Shown one piece after another: positions 18,176 to 26,959 of a DNA stretch of 64,000 nt. The position numbers and the translations under genes are program-made. The number at the start of each line of letters is the position of its first letter. The stretch's first letter is position 1. The notes beneath the pieces were generated by a model. The model was not told the DNA's origin. It did not search any database and saw only the letters and a program-made list of their open reading frames with translations. The stretch covers positions 12,259 to 76,258 of the forward strand of contig CAJTNL010000010.1 of NCBI GenBank assembly GCA_910577755.1, in the 5' to 3' direction. This DNA comes from an uncultured Eubacteriales bacterium (GTDB taxonomy: Bacteria > Bacillota > Clostridia > Oscillospirales > Acutalibacteraceae).

Positions 18176-19882
18176 ATGAAATTAACAGGTGCACAAATTA
18201 TAATGGAATGTTTATTGGAGCAGCAGGTAGATACCGTATTCGGTTATCCTGGCGGCGCTGTTTTAAACATATATGATGCGCTTTATGAGTATAAAGATCG
18301 TATCCGTCATATATGTACTGCTCATGAACAGGGGGCTTCCCATGCGGCTGACGGCTATGCGCGTTCAAGCGGAAGAACCGGTGTTTGTATCGCAACATCT
18401 GGTCCTGGTGCTACTAATCTTGTAACCGGTATTGCTACAGCATATATGGATTCAATTCCTATGGTAGCCATAACCGGTAATGTAAATTTAAATCTGTTGG
18501 GTTTAGATAGCTTTCAAGAGGTTGATATTACTGGTGTGACCATGCCTGTTACAAAACACAATTTTATTGTAAAAAAAATTGAATATTTGGCCGATACTAT
18601 TCGACAGGCGTTTCGAATTGCGCAGGAAGGCAGAAAGGGTCCTGTATTGGTAGATGTGCCAAAGGATATTACAGCGCAAATGTATGAGTTTATACCAGCA
18701 ACACAATCGCTAAATGAAGAGCAGCAGGCGGCTATGCAATTGCCTATCAGTAAAAAACCGGTACAACTGCAAGCTTCTAAACTTGAGTATGCGCTGGAGC
18801 TAATTGCAAACAGCAAACGTCCGTTTATTTATGCAGGAGGAGGCGTGCTTGCTGCAGAAGCTTCTGCTCAACTGAAAAAACTGGTCGAGAAAATAGATGC
18901 TCCCGTTGCCTGTTCTTTAATGTGTCAGGGTGGTTTTGATCAGGCAGACGACCGTTATATGGGTATGCTGGGTATGCACGGTACAAAAACGTCTGCACAG
19001 GCACTAAAAAATTGCGATTTGTTTTTAGCGGTTGGTACACGTTTTTCTGACCGCATTATTTGTAACGCCAAATCATTTGCACGGCATTGTCCTGTGATTC
19101 AAATTGACATTGATCCTGCTGAATTTAACAAGAATATTGATGTAACTTTAAAGCTTTGCGGAGATGCAAACGAAATTTTATCTATTTTAAATGCACGTTT
19201 GCATCAAGATGACCATGCACAATGGCTTGCACAAATCAGACAGTGGAAGCAGGAATATCCGTTGGTGCAAAAATCTATAGACTCACAGGATATTACGCCT
19301 CAAATGCTCTTTCAGACGCTCAATGAGCTGACACAATCAGAAGCGATACTAACAACCGATGTGGGTCAACATCAAATGTGGGCGGCGCAATTTTATCAGT
19401 TCCGCCATCCTCGCCAGTTTATTACATCCGGCGGTTTAGGAACCATGGGTTTTGGTCTTGGGGCTGCTATGGGCGCTAAGCTTGCCAATCCGGATAAAAA
19501 AGTTATCAATATCACGGGCGACGGCAGTTTTCATATGAATTGTAATGAACTTTCTACTTTGGCAAAATATCAGATTCCTATTGTGGAGCTAGTATTGGAT
19601 AACTCTGTGTTAGGTATGGTGCGGCAATGGCAGAAATTGTTCTATGAATATCGTTTTTCTCATACCGATCAAGATAAGAAAACGGATTTTGTGAAATTGG
19701 GAGAAGCTTTTGGGGTTAAATCCTTTGATATCCGCAGCAAGGACGATGTAATGCCGGTACTGAAACAGGCGTTTAGTTTGAATGAACCTGTTTTGGTGGC
19801 TTGCCATATAAACCGTGATTTTAACGTGTTGCCGATGGTGCCTGCCGGTGCGTCTGCTGAAGAGCCGATTCTTGAAATGTAA
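18176..19882 (+). CDS. ilvB: Acetolactate synthase large subunit
   Basis: 568 residues, ThDP-dependent. N-terminal PYR domain with VFGYPGGAVLNIYDAL and AHEQGASHAADGYARSSG (catalytic Glu), central FAD/CoA-like domain, C-terminal PP domain with GDGSFHMNCNELST (GDGX(24-27)N motif). It makes acetolactate for valine and leucine and acetohydroxybutyrate for isoleucine. AAGGAG 7 nt before the ATG. First gene after the isoleucine T-box and cotranscribed with the small subunit gene 19 nt downstream. Confidence 0.97.
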   Translation: MKLTGAQIIMECLLEQQVDTVFGYPGGAVLNIYDALYEYKDRIRHICTAHEQGASHAADGYARSSGRTGVCIATSGPGATNLVTGIATAYMDSIPMVAITGNVNLNLLGLDSFQEVDITGVTMPVTKHNFIVKKIEYLADTIRQAFRIAQEGRKGPVLVDVPKDITAQMYEFIPATQSLNEEQQAAMQLPISKKPVQLQASKLEYALELIANSKRPFIYAGGGVLAAEASAQLKKLVEKIDAPVACSLMCQGGFDQADDRYMGMLGMHGTKTSAQALKNCDLFLAVGTRFSDRIICNAKSFARHCPVIQIDIDPAEFNKNIDVTLKLCGDANEILSILNARLHQDDHAQWLAQIRQWKQEYPLVQKSIDSQDITPQMLFQTLNELTQSEAILTTDVGQHQMWAAQFYQFRHPRQFITSGGLGTMGFGLGAAMGAKLANPDKKVINITGDGSFHMNCNELSTLAKYQIPIVELVLDNSVLGMVRQWQKLFYEYRFSHTDQDKKTDFVKLGEAFGVKSFDIRSKDDVMPVLKQAFSLNEPVLVACHINRDFNVLPMVPAGASAEEPILEM

Positions 19883-19901
19883 ATAAAGTGAGGTTGCTGT
19901 T

Positions 19902-20393
19902 ATGAATCATCAGAATGAAGAAAAAGAATATATTTTATCGGTGCTGGCGCAAAATCATACCGGAGTACTGCTGCGTATTTCCGGTTTGTTTAGTCGGCGT
20001 TGTTATAATATTAAAAGCATTGTAGCTGCACAAACCGAAGACGTAAACAGATCGCAAATTTTAATTGTGGTGCAGGGAGACGACCGTATTGTACGACAGG
20101 TAGATAAACAATTGAATAAATTGATTGAGGTAGAGCAGGTAACGGTATTGAACGATCATGAGGCTGTAGTTAGAGAGCATTTATTACTCAAGGTCATGCG
20201 TAGTGACGAAACATCAAATCAATTGATGGCTATTGCGAATGTGTTCCATGCCAATGTTTTAAATGTTTCCGCCGATGATATGATTGTAGAACTGACGGGT
20301 ACGCCGTCTACTCTCAATTCTTTTATTGAATGTTACAAACCGTATCACATATTAAAAAGCTTACGTACAGGCACAATGGCAATGGAAAAATAA
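19902..20393 (+). CDS. ilvN: Acetolactate synthase regulatory small subunit
   Basis: 163 residues with an N-terminal ACT domain (YILSVLAQNHTGVLLRISGLFSRR) and a C-terminal ACT-like domain. It binds valine or related products for feedback control and activates IlvB. GAGG precedes the ATG. It is 19 nt from ilvB and 43 nt from ilvA. Confidence 0.95.
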   Translation: MNHQNEEKEYILSVLAQNHTGVLLRISGLFSRRCYNIKSIVAAQTEDVNRSQILIVVQGDDRIVRQVDKQLNKLIEVEQVTVLNDHEAVVREHLLLKVMRSDETSNQLMAIANVFHANVLNVSADDMIVELTGTPSTLNSFIECYKPYHILKSLRTGTMAMEK

Positions 20394-20436
20394 TAACTTT
20401 TAAGTTACTTGAATATTGCAAAGGAAGAATTATAAT

Positions 20437-21654
20437 ATGCTTACATTAGATAAAATCTATCATGCGTCTTATGCGCTGCGAGATGTAGTGCGTAAAACAA
20501 ATTTGACACTTGCACCTCATATTAATCAAGAAAGTGAAGTGTATTTAAAAACTGAAAATTTGCAAATAACCGGTTCTTTTAAAGTACGGGGCGCCTATTA
20601 TAAAATTTCGCAGCTTTCAGAAGAAGAAAAGGCAAAGGGGGTAATTGCTTGTTCTGCAGGGAATCATGCGCAAGGCGTTGCCCTGGCTGCCGCCAAAAAC
20701 AAGATTGCATCTCTCATTTGTATTCCAAATAATGCGCCAATTTCAAAAGTTGAAGCAACCAAGCGTTACAATGCAGAGATTGAGCTGGTCAATGGTGTAT
20801 ATGATGATGCTTTTCAAAGAGCTTGCGAAATTCAAAGAGAGAGCGGTAGAACCTTTATTCATCCATTTGATGATGTAGATGTGATTGCCGGTCAAGGCAG
20901 TATTGGGCTAGAGTTGCTCGATCAATTACCGGAATTGGATGCAGTTATTGTACCAGTAGGAGGCGGAGGTTTGATTAGCGGTATTGCGTTTGCTATTAAA
21001 TCCTTGCGTCCCCAATGTAAAGTATATGGTGTACAAGCGGTAGGAGCGCCCTCCATGTATAATTCGGTTAAGCATCATCATGTAGAAGCCTTGGATTATG
21101 TTTCAACTATTGCAGACGGTATTGCTGTTAAACAGCCTGGAAATCTTACATACGATTTATGTGAAAAATATGTGGATAAAATTGTAACAGTAACGGACGA
21201 CGAAATTTCCACCGCAATTTTAATGCTGATTGAACAGCAAAAGCTGATTGCAGAAGGTGCGGGGGCCGTTGCGGTTGCCGCCGCTTTATTTAATAAAGTA
21301 GATATTAAAGGGAAGAAGACAGCGTGTATTGTTTCCGGCGGCAATATAGACGTGACTATTCTATCTCGTGTCATTTCTCGCGGTTTGCTGAAAACGGGTC
21401 GCTCTGCCGACATTACGCTTGAACTGGTAGACAAACCAGGTGAGTTAAGGGATGTTTCACGGATTATAGCGCAATTAGGCGGTAATGTAGTAGCGGTACA
21501 TCATGATCGCAGTGGTGAAAATACAAATGTAAATGGGTGTTATTTACACTTGGTGATGGAAACAAAGAACCATGCGCATATTTTAGAAATTGAGAAGGCT
21601 TTAATGGATCAAGGTTATAAAATTGTAGGAAGAGAGAGGACATGTGTATGTTAA
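20437..21654 (+). CDS. ilvA: Threonine ammonia-lyase with C-terminal ACT domain
   Basis: 405 residues. PLP lysine in TGSFKVRGAYYK, GNHAQGVA and the PVGGGGLISG phosphate-binding loop define the fold type II dehydratase; residues from about 330 form one ACT domain (ADITLELVDKPGELRDVSRII). It deaminates threonine to 2-oxobutyrate, the first committed step to isoleucine. AAGGAAG selects the ATG at 20437; the longer frame from a TTG at 20416 would include this site. The single-ACT form with about 400 residues is common in Firmicutes. The last 7 nt overlap ridA. Confidence 0.95.
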   Translation: MLTLDKIYHASYALRDVVRKTNLTLAPHINQESEVYLKTENLQITGSFKVRGAYYKISQLSEEEKAKGVIACSAGNHAQGVALAAAKNKIASLICIPNNAPISKVEATKRYNAEIELVNGVYDDAFQRACEIQRESGRTFIHPFDDVDVIAGQGSIGLELLDQLPELDAVIVPVGGGGLISGIAFAIKSLRPQCKVYGVQAVGAPSMYNSVKHHHVEALDYVSTIADGIAVKQPGNLTYDLCEKYVDKIVTVTDDEISTAILMLIEQQKLIAEGAGAVAVAAALFNKVDIKGKKTACIVSGGNIDVTILSRVISRGLLKTGRSADITLELVDKPGELRDVSRIIAQLGGNVVAVHHDRSGENTNVNGCYLHLVMETKNHAHILEIEKALMDQGYKIVGRERTCVC

Positions 21655-22040
21655 AAAAAGTAAATACAGAAAAGGCCCCTGCAGCAATCGGACCATATTC
21701 TCAAGCGGTGATTACAGGTAATTTGTTATATACCAGCGGTCAGATTCCATTAGATCCGGCAACCGGTGAAATAATACAGGGTGATATTACAGCGCAGGCA
21801 GAACAGGTGATGAAAAACCTTGGTGCCGTTCTGGAGGCAGCAGGTACAACTTATGCCCATGTTATAAAAACTACATGCTTTTTAGCAGATATGAATGATT
21901 TTACAGCTTTTAATAAAGTGTACGAACAGTATTTTACTGAAAAACCGGCGCGTTCCTGTGTCGCTGTGAAGCAATTGCCGAAAAATGCGTTGGTAGAAGT
22001 TGAATTGATTGCTGCTGTACAAGTAGTTGAAAATTCATAG
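21648..22040 (+). CDS. ridA: RidA family enamine/imine deaminase
   Basis: 130 residues with GPYSQAV, LYTSGQIPLDPATGE, NLGAVLEAAGT and RSCVAVKQLPKNALVEVE, the YjgF/RidA signature including the catalytic Arg. RidA hydrolyses the reactive 2-aminoacrylate or 2-aminocrotonate released by PLP enzymes such as IlvA. AGAGAGG lies 8 nt before the ATG at 21648; the ATG at 21642 is too close. Overlap with ilvA means both products are made together, matching the substrate-detoxifier relation. Confidence 0.95.
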   Translation: MLKKVNTEKAPAAIGPYSQAVITGNLLYTSGQIPLDPATGEIIQGDITAQAEQVMKNLGAVLEAAGTTYAHVIKTTCFLADMNDFTAFNKVYEQYFTEKPARSCVAVKQLPKNALVEVELIAAVQVVENS

Positions 22041-22208
22041 AGTGCATAATGTATCAACTCTTTATATGTCAGAATATAGGTAAATATATTATGATTCAGA
22101 ATGAGGAGTCTTGACTTATTGATTTGATGTAGCTTGTATGTAGTCACGTGTATTTTATTGGCACAGTTGTATAAAAAATAACAAAGTTTGTCTAAATTTT
22201 ATCTATTA

Positions 22209-22236
22209 TTGACAACGGGGATGGTTATGCTATACT
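22209..22236 (+). promoter_or_regulatory. Promoter of the iron alcohol dehydrogenase gene
   Basis: TTGACA at 22209-22214 and TATACT at 22231-22236, 16-bp spacer. No Rex-type palindrome was recognised around it. Confidence 0.7.
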
Positions 22237-22302
22237 GAATATACAGAAACATTATGCAAATACTGTACTGAATAAGTCAAGCAGAATCAGGAGGAATTGA
22301 TT

Positions 22303-23451
22303 ATGTCAGAGAGATTTTTTATGCCATCAATGAGTTTAATGGGAGCGGGCTGCATTGAAGAAGTTCCTAGTGAAATAAAAGAGTTGGGATTAAAAAAAGG
22401 TTTGATTGTTACAGATAAATTTTTAAATCAAAGCGGTCTGGTAAAAAATTTAACTAGTCTTTTGGAGAAAGAGAATATTGAATATGCGATTTACGATGAA
22501 GTGCAACCAAACCCGACGGTGACAAATGTAAACAGAGGTTTGGCAATGCTTAAAAAAGAAAGCTGTGATTTTATTGTTTCTTTTGGCGGCGGTTCTTCTC
22601 ATGATTGTTGTAAAGGTATTGCGTTGCTTGCAACCAATGGGGGAGAAATTGGTGATTATGAAGGTGTCAATCGCTCTAAAAAGCCACAATTACCAATGAT
22701 TGCAATTAACACCACAGCAGGTACAGCCAGTGAAATGACAATCTTTTGTATTATTACCGATGAAGAACGTCATGTTAAAATGGCGTTAGTAGATAAAAAT
22801 ATGACGCCTCTTATTGCAGTGAATGATGCAAACCTGATGCTGGATATGCCAAAAAGTTTGACAGCTGCAACTGGTATGGATGCTTTGACCCATGCGATAG
22901 AAGCTTATGTATCTACTGCTGCGACACCTGTAACAGACGCCTGTGCACAAAAGGCAATTGAGCTCATTGTAAAATATTTGAGAACTGCTGTAGATGACGG
23001 CAAAAATGTGGAAGCAAGAGAGAATATGGCTTATGCTGAATATTTAGCGGGTATGGCATTTAATAATGCTTCTTTGGGTTATGTGCATGCAATGGCACAC
23101 CAATTGGGTGGTATGTTTGATTTACCTCATGGTGTTTGTAATGCAATTTTACTTCCACATGTACAAGCATATAATGCACAGGTAGCGGCAAAGAGATTAA
23201 AAGAAATTGCAAAATATATGGGCGCAGATGTTTCAGGTTTAAGTGATCAAGACGGTGCGCAAAAAGCGATTGATTTAATTAAGGAACTTTCTAAGGATGT
23301 AGGTATTCCATCGGGTCTAAAAGAACTGAACGTTTCTCCAGATTCTTTTGATGAACTGACAAAAAATGCGTTAAAAGACGCTTGTGGCGCAACAAATCCA
23401 AAGCAGGCCACACATGAAGAAATTGTGGCTATTTTCCAAGCTGCTCTATAA
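22303..23451 (+). CDS. Iron-containing alcohol dehydrogenase
   Basis: 382 residues. GGGSSHDCCKGIALLATNGG is the nucleotide-binding glycine loop, DALTHAIEAYVST and GYVHAMAHQLGG-DLPHGVCNAILLPH provide the metal-binding histidines. It interconverts aldehydes and alcohols with NAD(P)H, probably ethanol or butanol metabolism in a fermenter; the exact alcohol cannot be told. AGGAGG 8 nt before the ATG at 22303. Single-gene unit between its promoter and a terminator. Confidence 0.93.
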   Translation: MSERFFMPSMSLMGAGCIEEVPSEIKELGLKKGLIVTDKFLNQSGLVKNLTSLLEKENIEYAIYDEVQPNPTVTNVNRGLAMLKKESCDFIVSFGGGSSHDCCKGIALLATNGGEIGDYEGVNRSKKPQLPMIAINTTAGTASEMTIFCIITDEERHVKMALVDKNMTPLIAVNDANLMLDMPKSLTAATGMDALTHAIEAYVSTAATPVTDACAQKAIELIVKYLRTAVDDGKNVEARENMAYAEYLAGMAFNNASLGYVHAMAHQLGGMFDLPHGVCNAILLPHVQAYNAQVAAKRLKEIAKYMGADVSGLSDQDGAQKAIDLIKELSKDVGIPSGLKELNVSPDSFDELTKNALKDACGATNPKQATHEEIVAIFQAAL

Positions 23452-23461
23452 TTTCTATATT

Positions 23462-23498
23462 AAAAAACCGTTTGTTTTAATGACAAGCGGTTTTTTTT
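23462..23498 (+). terminator. Terminator after alcohol dehydrogenase
   Basis: AAAAAACCG and CGGTTTTTTTT flank a short stem-loop 10 nt after the stop codon. Confidence 0.85.
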
Positions 23499-23884
23499 AA
23501 TTAACTGATTCAATTTTAAATCATGAAAACAAATAAATTTAATAATATCATTATTTTGAGAAAAATCATGTTAAACAATAGTTAGTGTAAAGGACAAAGG
23601 AAATCGCAATTCGCAATTGATTGCAGTACTAATTTTAGTATTTTTTATATGGTTATGTTTTACAGATGCATTTCATATGTTTGTTGGTCATTATTTTTGT
23701 TAACGACTTTAGTGATGTCTCCAGATGTATCCCCTAGTGTATCAGATGCTTTTTCTAAATATATGTTTGGAGACGATGTGATGTATCATAATAAACTTTT
23801 GTATTGCAAACTTAGGGTTACGTATTGATTTAGGATTATGTGCCTGTTTTATATAAAAATTTTTATTTATGCGAATTGTAATGG
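23499..23884. other. AT-rich intergenic stretch, nothing recognised
   Basis: About 385 bp upstream of the copA promoter. No ORF with a ribosome binding site, no strong hairpin and no tRNA-like fold were seen. Confidence 0.4.
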
Positions 23885-23935
23885 TTGACAAAAAGACAAA
23901 AATAGTATATATTATATATACACCCCACCCGGGGT
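23885..23935 (+). promoter_or_regulatory. copA promoter with CsoR-type operator
   Basis: TTGACA at 23885-23890 and TATATT at 23908-23913 (17-bp spacer). Directly downstream, at 23922-23935, ACCCCACCCGGGGT is a G/C-tract palindrome of the CsoR type, covering the expected start of transcription. Copper-free CsoR would block initiation here. Confidence 0.8.
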
Positions 23936-23948
23936 AGGAGGTGATATT

Positions 23949-26507
23949 GTGGATCAAAAGAAGTTTCAAGTAACCGGTATGACTTGTTCGTCATGTTCTT
24001 CTACAGTTGAAAGACATGTGAAAAAAATGGACGGCGTACAGGATGTAACAGTTAATCTGTTATCTAATACTATGACGGTTTCTTATGATGAAACACAAGT
24101 GGATGATCAAAAAATTATAAATACTGTTGTAAAAGCCGGTTATCAAGCAGCGTTGATTCAAAAAGAAAAGCAGAAAAGAGTAAGTGCATCAGCAGAAACA
24201 ACTCCCATTGAGCAAGATATGAAAAATATGAAGATGCGGTTAATTGTTTCTTTTGTTTGTCTAGTTCCACTGATGTATATTTCTATGGGACATATGTTTG
24301 GTGTGCCAATACCCAGTTTTTTTACGGGTAATGAAAATGCGTTGTCATTTTCCATGATGCAATTTTTGCTCACTTTACCAGTGGTTTATGTCAACCGTAA
24401 ATATTTTCAGGTAGGTTTTAAAAATCTTGTTAAGATGCACCCTAACATGGACTCTTTAATTGCGCTTGGGTCTTCGGCCGCACTGGTTTATGGTGTATTT
24501 TCTATTTTTCAAATTGGTGTTGGTTTAGGGCATCAGAATATGGAAATGGTGCATCACTATACCATGGACTTATATTTTGAGTCTGCCGCTATGATTTTAG
24601 CGCTTATTACGCTAGGTAAGTTTTTGGAAACCAAATCTAAAGGAAAAACATCTGAAGCTATTACAAAGCTGTTGAATTTAGCGCCTAAAACAGCTACGGT
24701 CATACGCAGTGGAATAGAACAGGAGATTCCTGTTGAAGAGATTGTGGTTGGCGATTGTATTGTTATTCGGCCTGGGCAAAGTATTCCGGTAGACGGCGTG
24801 ATTATGGAAGGCAGTTCTTCTGTTGATCAGTCTGCGTTGACAGGTGAAAGTATTCCTGTAGAGAAACAGCCAGGCGATCAGGTAATTGCGGCCTCGGTTA
24901 ACAAAACAGGTTCTTTTCAAATGCGGGCGCAGAAAGTTGGCGATGATACCACTTTAGCGCAGATCATCAGTTTGGTTGAGGATGCGAGCGCTTCTAAAGC
25001 GCCGATTGCCAAACTTGCTGATAAAATTAGCGGTGTATTTGTACCTATTGTTATCGGAATTGCCGTAATTGCAACTGTAGTATGGCTGGCTTTGGGATAT
25101 TCCTTTGCCTTTGCGCTATCAATTGGTATTGCAGTGCTAGTGATTTCTTGTCCCTGTGCCCTCGGATTAGCAACGCCGGTGGCTATTATGGTAGGTACAG
25201 GCAAAGGCGCTGAAAATGGTATTTTGATTAAATCGGCAGAAGCGCTGGAGGTTGCGCATAGCGTGAAAACCGTAGTGCTTGATAAAACAGGCACGATTAC
25301 GGAGGGGAAACCTGCGGTAACCGATGTTATTACAGCCGACGGTATTAGCGAACAACAATTGTTGTCTGTGGCGGCATCTATTGAAAAACCATCAGAGCAT
25401 CCTTTAGCTGAATCTATCGTAACGTATGCAGCAGAGAAAGGTATTTCTTTGCTGACAGCGGAGCAATTTTCCGCAATTTCAGGCAGAGGTGTAAAAGCGT
25501 CTATCGATGGTACGGCTTACTATGCAGGTAACATTGCTTTTATGGAGGAGCAGCAAATTTCTACTAAGGAATTTGCTGCTATGGGTGATACTTTTGCAGA
25601 GCAGGGAAAAACACCGCTTTTCTTTGCAAGTAATCAATGTATAATAGGCGTTATTGCGGTGGCGGATATTGTAAAACCAACAAGTGCAGAAGCAATCACC
25701 CAACTAAAAAATATGCAAATTGATGTGGTAATGCTCACCGGTGATCATAAAAAAACTGCTGCTGCTATTCAAAATCAATTGGGCATTGACCGTGTGGTAG
25801 CTGAAGTTTTACCACAGGATAAAGAGAGGGAAATTCGTTTATTGCAGGAAAGTGGACAAAAAGTGTGTATGGTAGGCGATGGCATCAATGACGCCCCCGC
25901 TTTGGCAAGGGCAGACGTGGGTATTGCTATTGGAGCAGGTACTGATATAGCAATTGAATCTGCAGATATTGTACTGATGAAAAGCAGTTTATTAGATGTG
26001 GTAACAGCCATTCGCTTAAGCAAATCTGTGCTTCGTAACATTAAGGAAAATTTATTTTGGGCGTTTTTTTATAACACGATAGGCATACCGTTGGCAGCGG
26101 GTATATTTTTCCCCTTGCTTGGATGGAAGTTAAATCCAATGTTTGGCGCTGCCGCTATGAGTTTAAGTTCTGTATGTGTAGTATTAAATGCTCTTAGACT
26201 TAAATTTTTTAAACCACTTCCAACGAAACAGACGGTTGCAGCACCTTCTGTTTTAGAAGAAAAAAACAATGAAATAATGGGTCAAGGAGGACCAACAAAG
26301 ATGAAAAAAATAATGAAAATTGAAGGTATGAGCTGCGGTCACTGTAAAGCGACTGTAGAAAAAACGCTGAATGGTTTTGAAGGCGTATATGCAACGGTAG
26401 ATTTAGCGGAAAAATGCGCAGTGTTGGAAATAAGCGGTTCTATAGATGAACAGGCAATGATGGATGCTGTGAATGAAGCTGGTTTTCAGGCAATCTCAAT
26501 AGAATAG
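23949..26507 (+). CDS. copA: Copper-exporting P1B-type ATPase with fused C-terminal CopZ-like domain
   Basis: 852 residues from a GTG preceded by AGGAGGTGAT. N-terminal HMA domain with CSSC (C13, C16), eight membrane helices, actuator TGES, membrane CPC in ISCPCALG, phosphorylation DKTGT, HP in EKPSEHPLAES, and hinge GDGINDAPAL. It pumps Cu(I) out of the cytoplasm. After the last helices a short linker leads to a second HMA domain (from residue 785; CGHC at 796-799), which is unusual because HMA domains normally precede the membrane part. This segment has its own Shine-Dalgarno and ATG (see the entry at 26301). csoR follows 11 nt later. Confidence 0.96.
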   Translation: MDQKKFQVTGMTCSSCSSTVERHVKKMDGVQDVTVNLLSNTMTVSYDETQVDDQKIINTVVKAGYQAALIQKEKQKRVSASAETTPIEQDMKNMKMRLIVSFVCLVPLMYISMGHMFGVPIPSFFTGNENALSFSMMQFLLTLPVVYVNRKYFQVGFKNLVKMHPNMDSLIALGSSAALVYGVFSIFQIGVGLGHQNMEMVHHYTMDLYFESAAMILALITLGKFLETKSKGKTSEAITKLLNLAPKTATVIRSGIEQEIPVEEIVVGDCIVIRPGQSIPVDGVIMEGSSSVDQSALTGESIPVEKQPGDQVIAASVNKTGSFQMRAQKVGDDTTLAQIISLVEDASASKAPIAKLADKISGVFVPIVIGIAVIATVVWLALGYSFAFALSIGIAVLVISCPCALGLATPVAIMVGTGKGAENGILIKSAEALEVAHSVKTVVLDKTGTITEGKPAVTDVITADGISEQQLLSVAASIEKPSEHPLAESIVTYAAEKGISLLTAEQFSAISGRGVKASIDGTAYYAGNIAFMEEQQISTKEFAAMGDTFAEQGKTPLFFASNQCIIGVIAVADIVKPTSAEAITQLKNMQIDVVMLTGDHKKTAAAIQNQLGIDRVVAEVLPQDKEREIRLLQESGQKVCMVGDGINDAPALARADVGIAIGAGTDIAIESADIVLMKSSLLDVVTAIRLSKSVLRNIKENLFWAFFYNTIGIPLAAGIFFPLLGWKLNPMFGAAAMSLSSVCVVLNALRLKFFKPLPTKQTVAAPSVLEEKNNEIMGQGGPTKMKKIMKIEGMSCGHCKATVEKTLNGFEGVYATVDLAEKCAVLEISGSIDEQAMMDAVNEAGFQAISIE
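26284..26290 (+). promoter_or_regulatory. Internal ribosome binding site inside copA
   Basis: AAGGAGG located 10 nt before an in-frame ATG at 26301, inside the linker between the ATPase and the C-terminal HMA domain. The linker residues GQGGPTK are encoded by this site. Confidence 0.65.
26301..26507 (+). CDS. copZ: CopZ-like copper chaperone from internal start within copA
   Basis: 68 residues starting MKKIMKIEGMSCGHCKATVE, a complete heavy-metal-associated domain with GMSCGHC. It is in frame with copA, so it can be made either as the C-terminal domain of the pump or as a separate chaperone by initiation at the internal Shine-Dalgarno. Free CopZ carries Cu(I) to CopA and exchanges with CsoR in the copZ-copA operons of other Firmicutes. 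Likely origin: loss of the stop codon between ancestral copA and copZ genes. Separate production is inference. Confidence 0.55.
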   Translation: MKKIMKIEGMSCGHCKATVEKTLNGFEGVYATVDLAEKCAVLEISGSIDEQAMMDAVNEAGFQAISIE

Positions 26508-26518
26508 GCGGTTGAGAG

Positions 26519-26782
26519 ATGAAAGCGGATCAGGAAAAGGTTATTCGTCTGCTAAAAACAGCCAGAGGACAATTAGACGGTTTATTAAGAATGGTAGAAG
26601 ACGACCGTTATTGTATGGATATTTCAAATCAGTTACTGGCAACGCAGGCCATTTTAAAAAAAGTTAATAAAGAAGTGGTGCAGGCACACTTAGGCGACTG
26701 TGTGCGGGAAGCTTTTCAAAGAGGGAACGAAGAAGAAAAAATTGTTGAAATTATGGAGCTTTTGGATAAAATGGCAAAATAA
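26519..26782 (+). CDS. csoR: Copper-sensing repressor CsoR
   Basis: 87 residues, DUF156 family four-helix protein. Cu(I) ligands C32, H57 and C61 (YCMDIS; HLGDC) match the canonical C-H-C set, separating it from FrmR and RcnR. It should bind the G/C palindrome at 23922-23935 and release it on binding copper, forming a feedback loop with copA, whose operon it ends. The Shine-Dalgarno is weak (GAGAG) and may depend on coupling to copA. Confidence 0.93.
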   Translation: MKADQEKVIRLLKTARGQLDGLLRMVEDDRYCMDISNQLLATQAILKKVNKEVVQAHLGDCVREAFQRGNEEEKIVEIMELLDKMAK

Positions 26783-26783
26783 A

Positions 26784-26821
26784 AAAATCAGGTATTTCTT
26801 AATCAGAATACCTGATTTTTC
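26784..26821 (+). terminator. Terminator of the copA-csoR operon
   Basis: AAAAATCAGGTATT pairs with AATACCTGATTTTT immediately after the csoR stop codon, with a T-run. Confidence 0.9.
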
Positions 26822-26959
26822 TGTTAATAGGATAAAGGTATACGCAGTTGTTGCAAATAGACTATACAAATGATTTTTTTAGAGATTCGGCTTGACTTTT
26901 TATTGAGAATACTTTATGATTTACCTCGAAAATATGAATAGATAGAGAGGAGAATAGGT

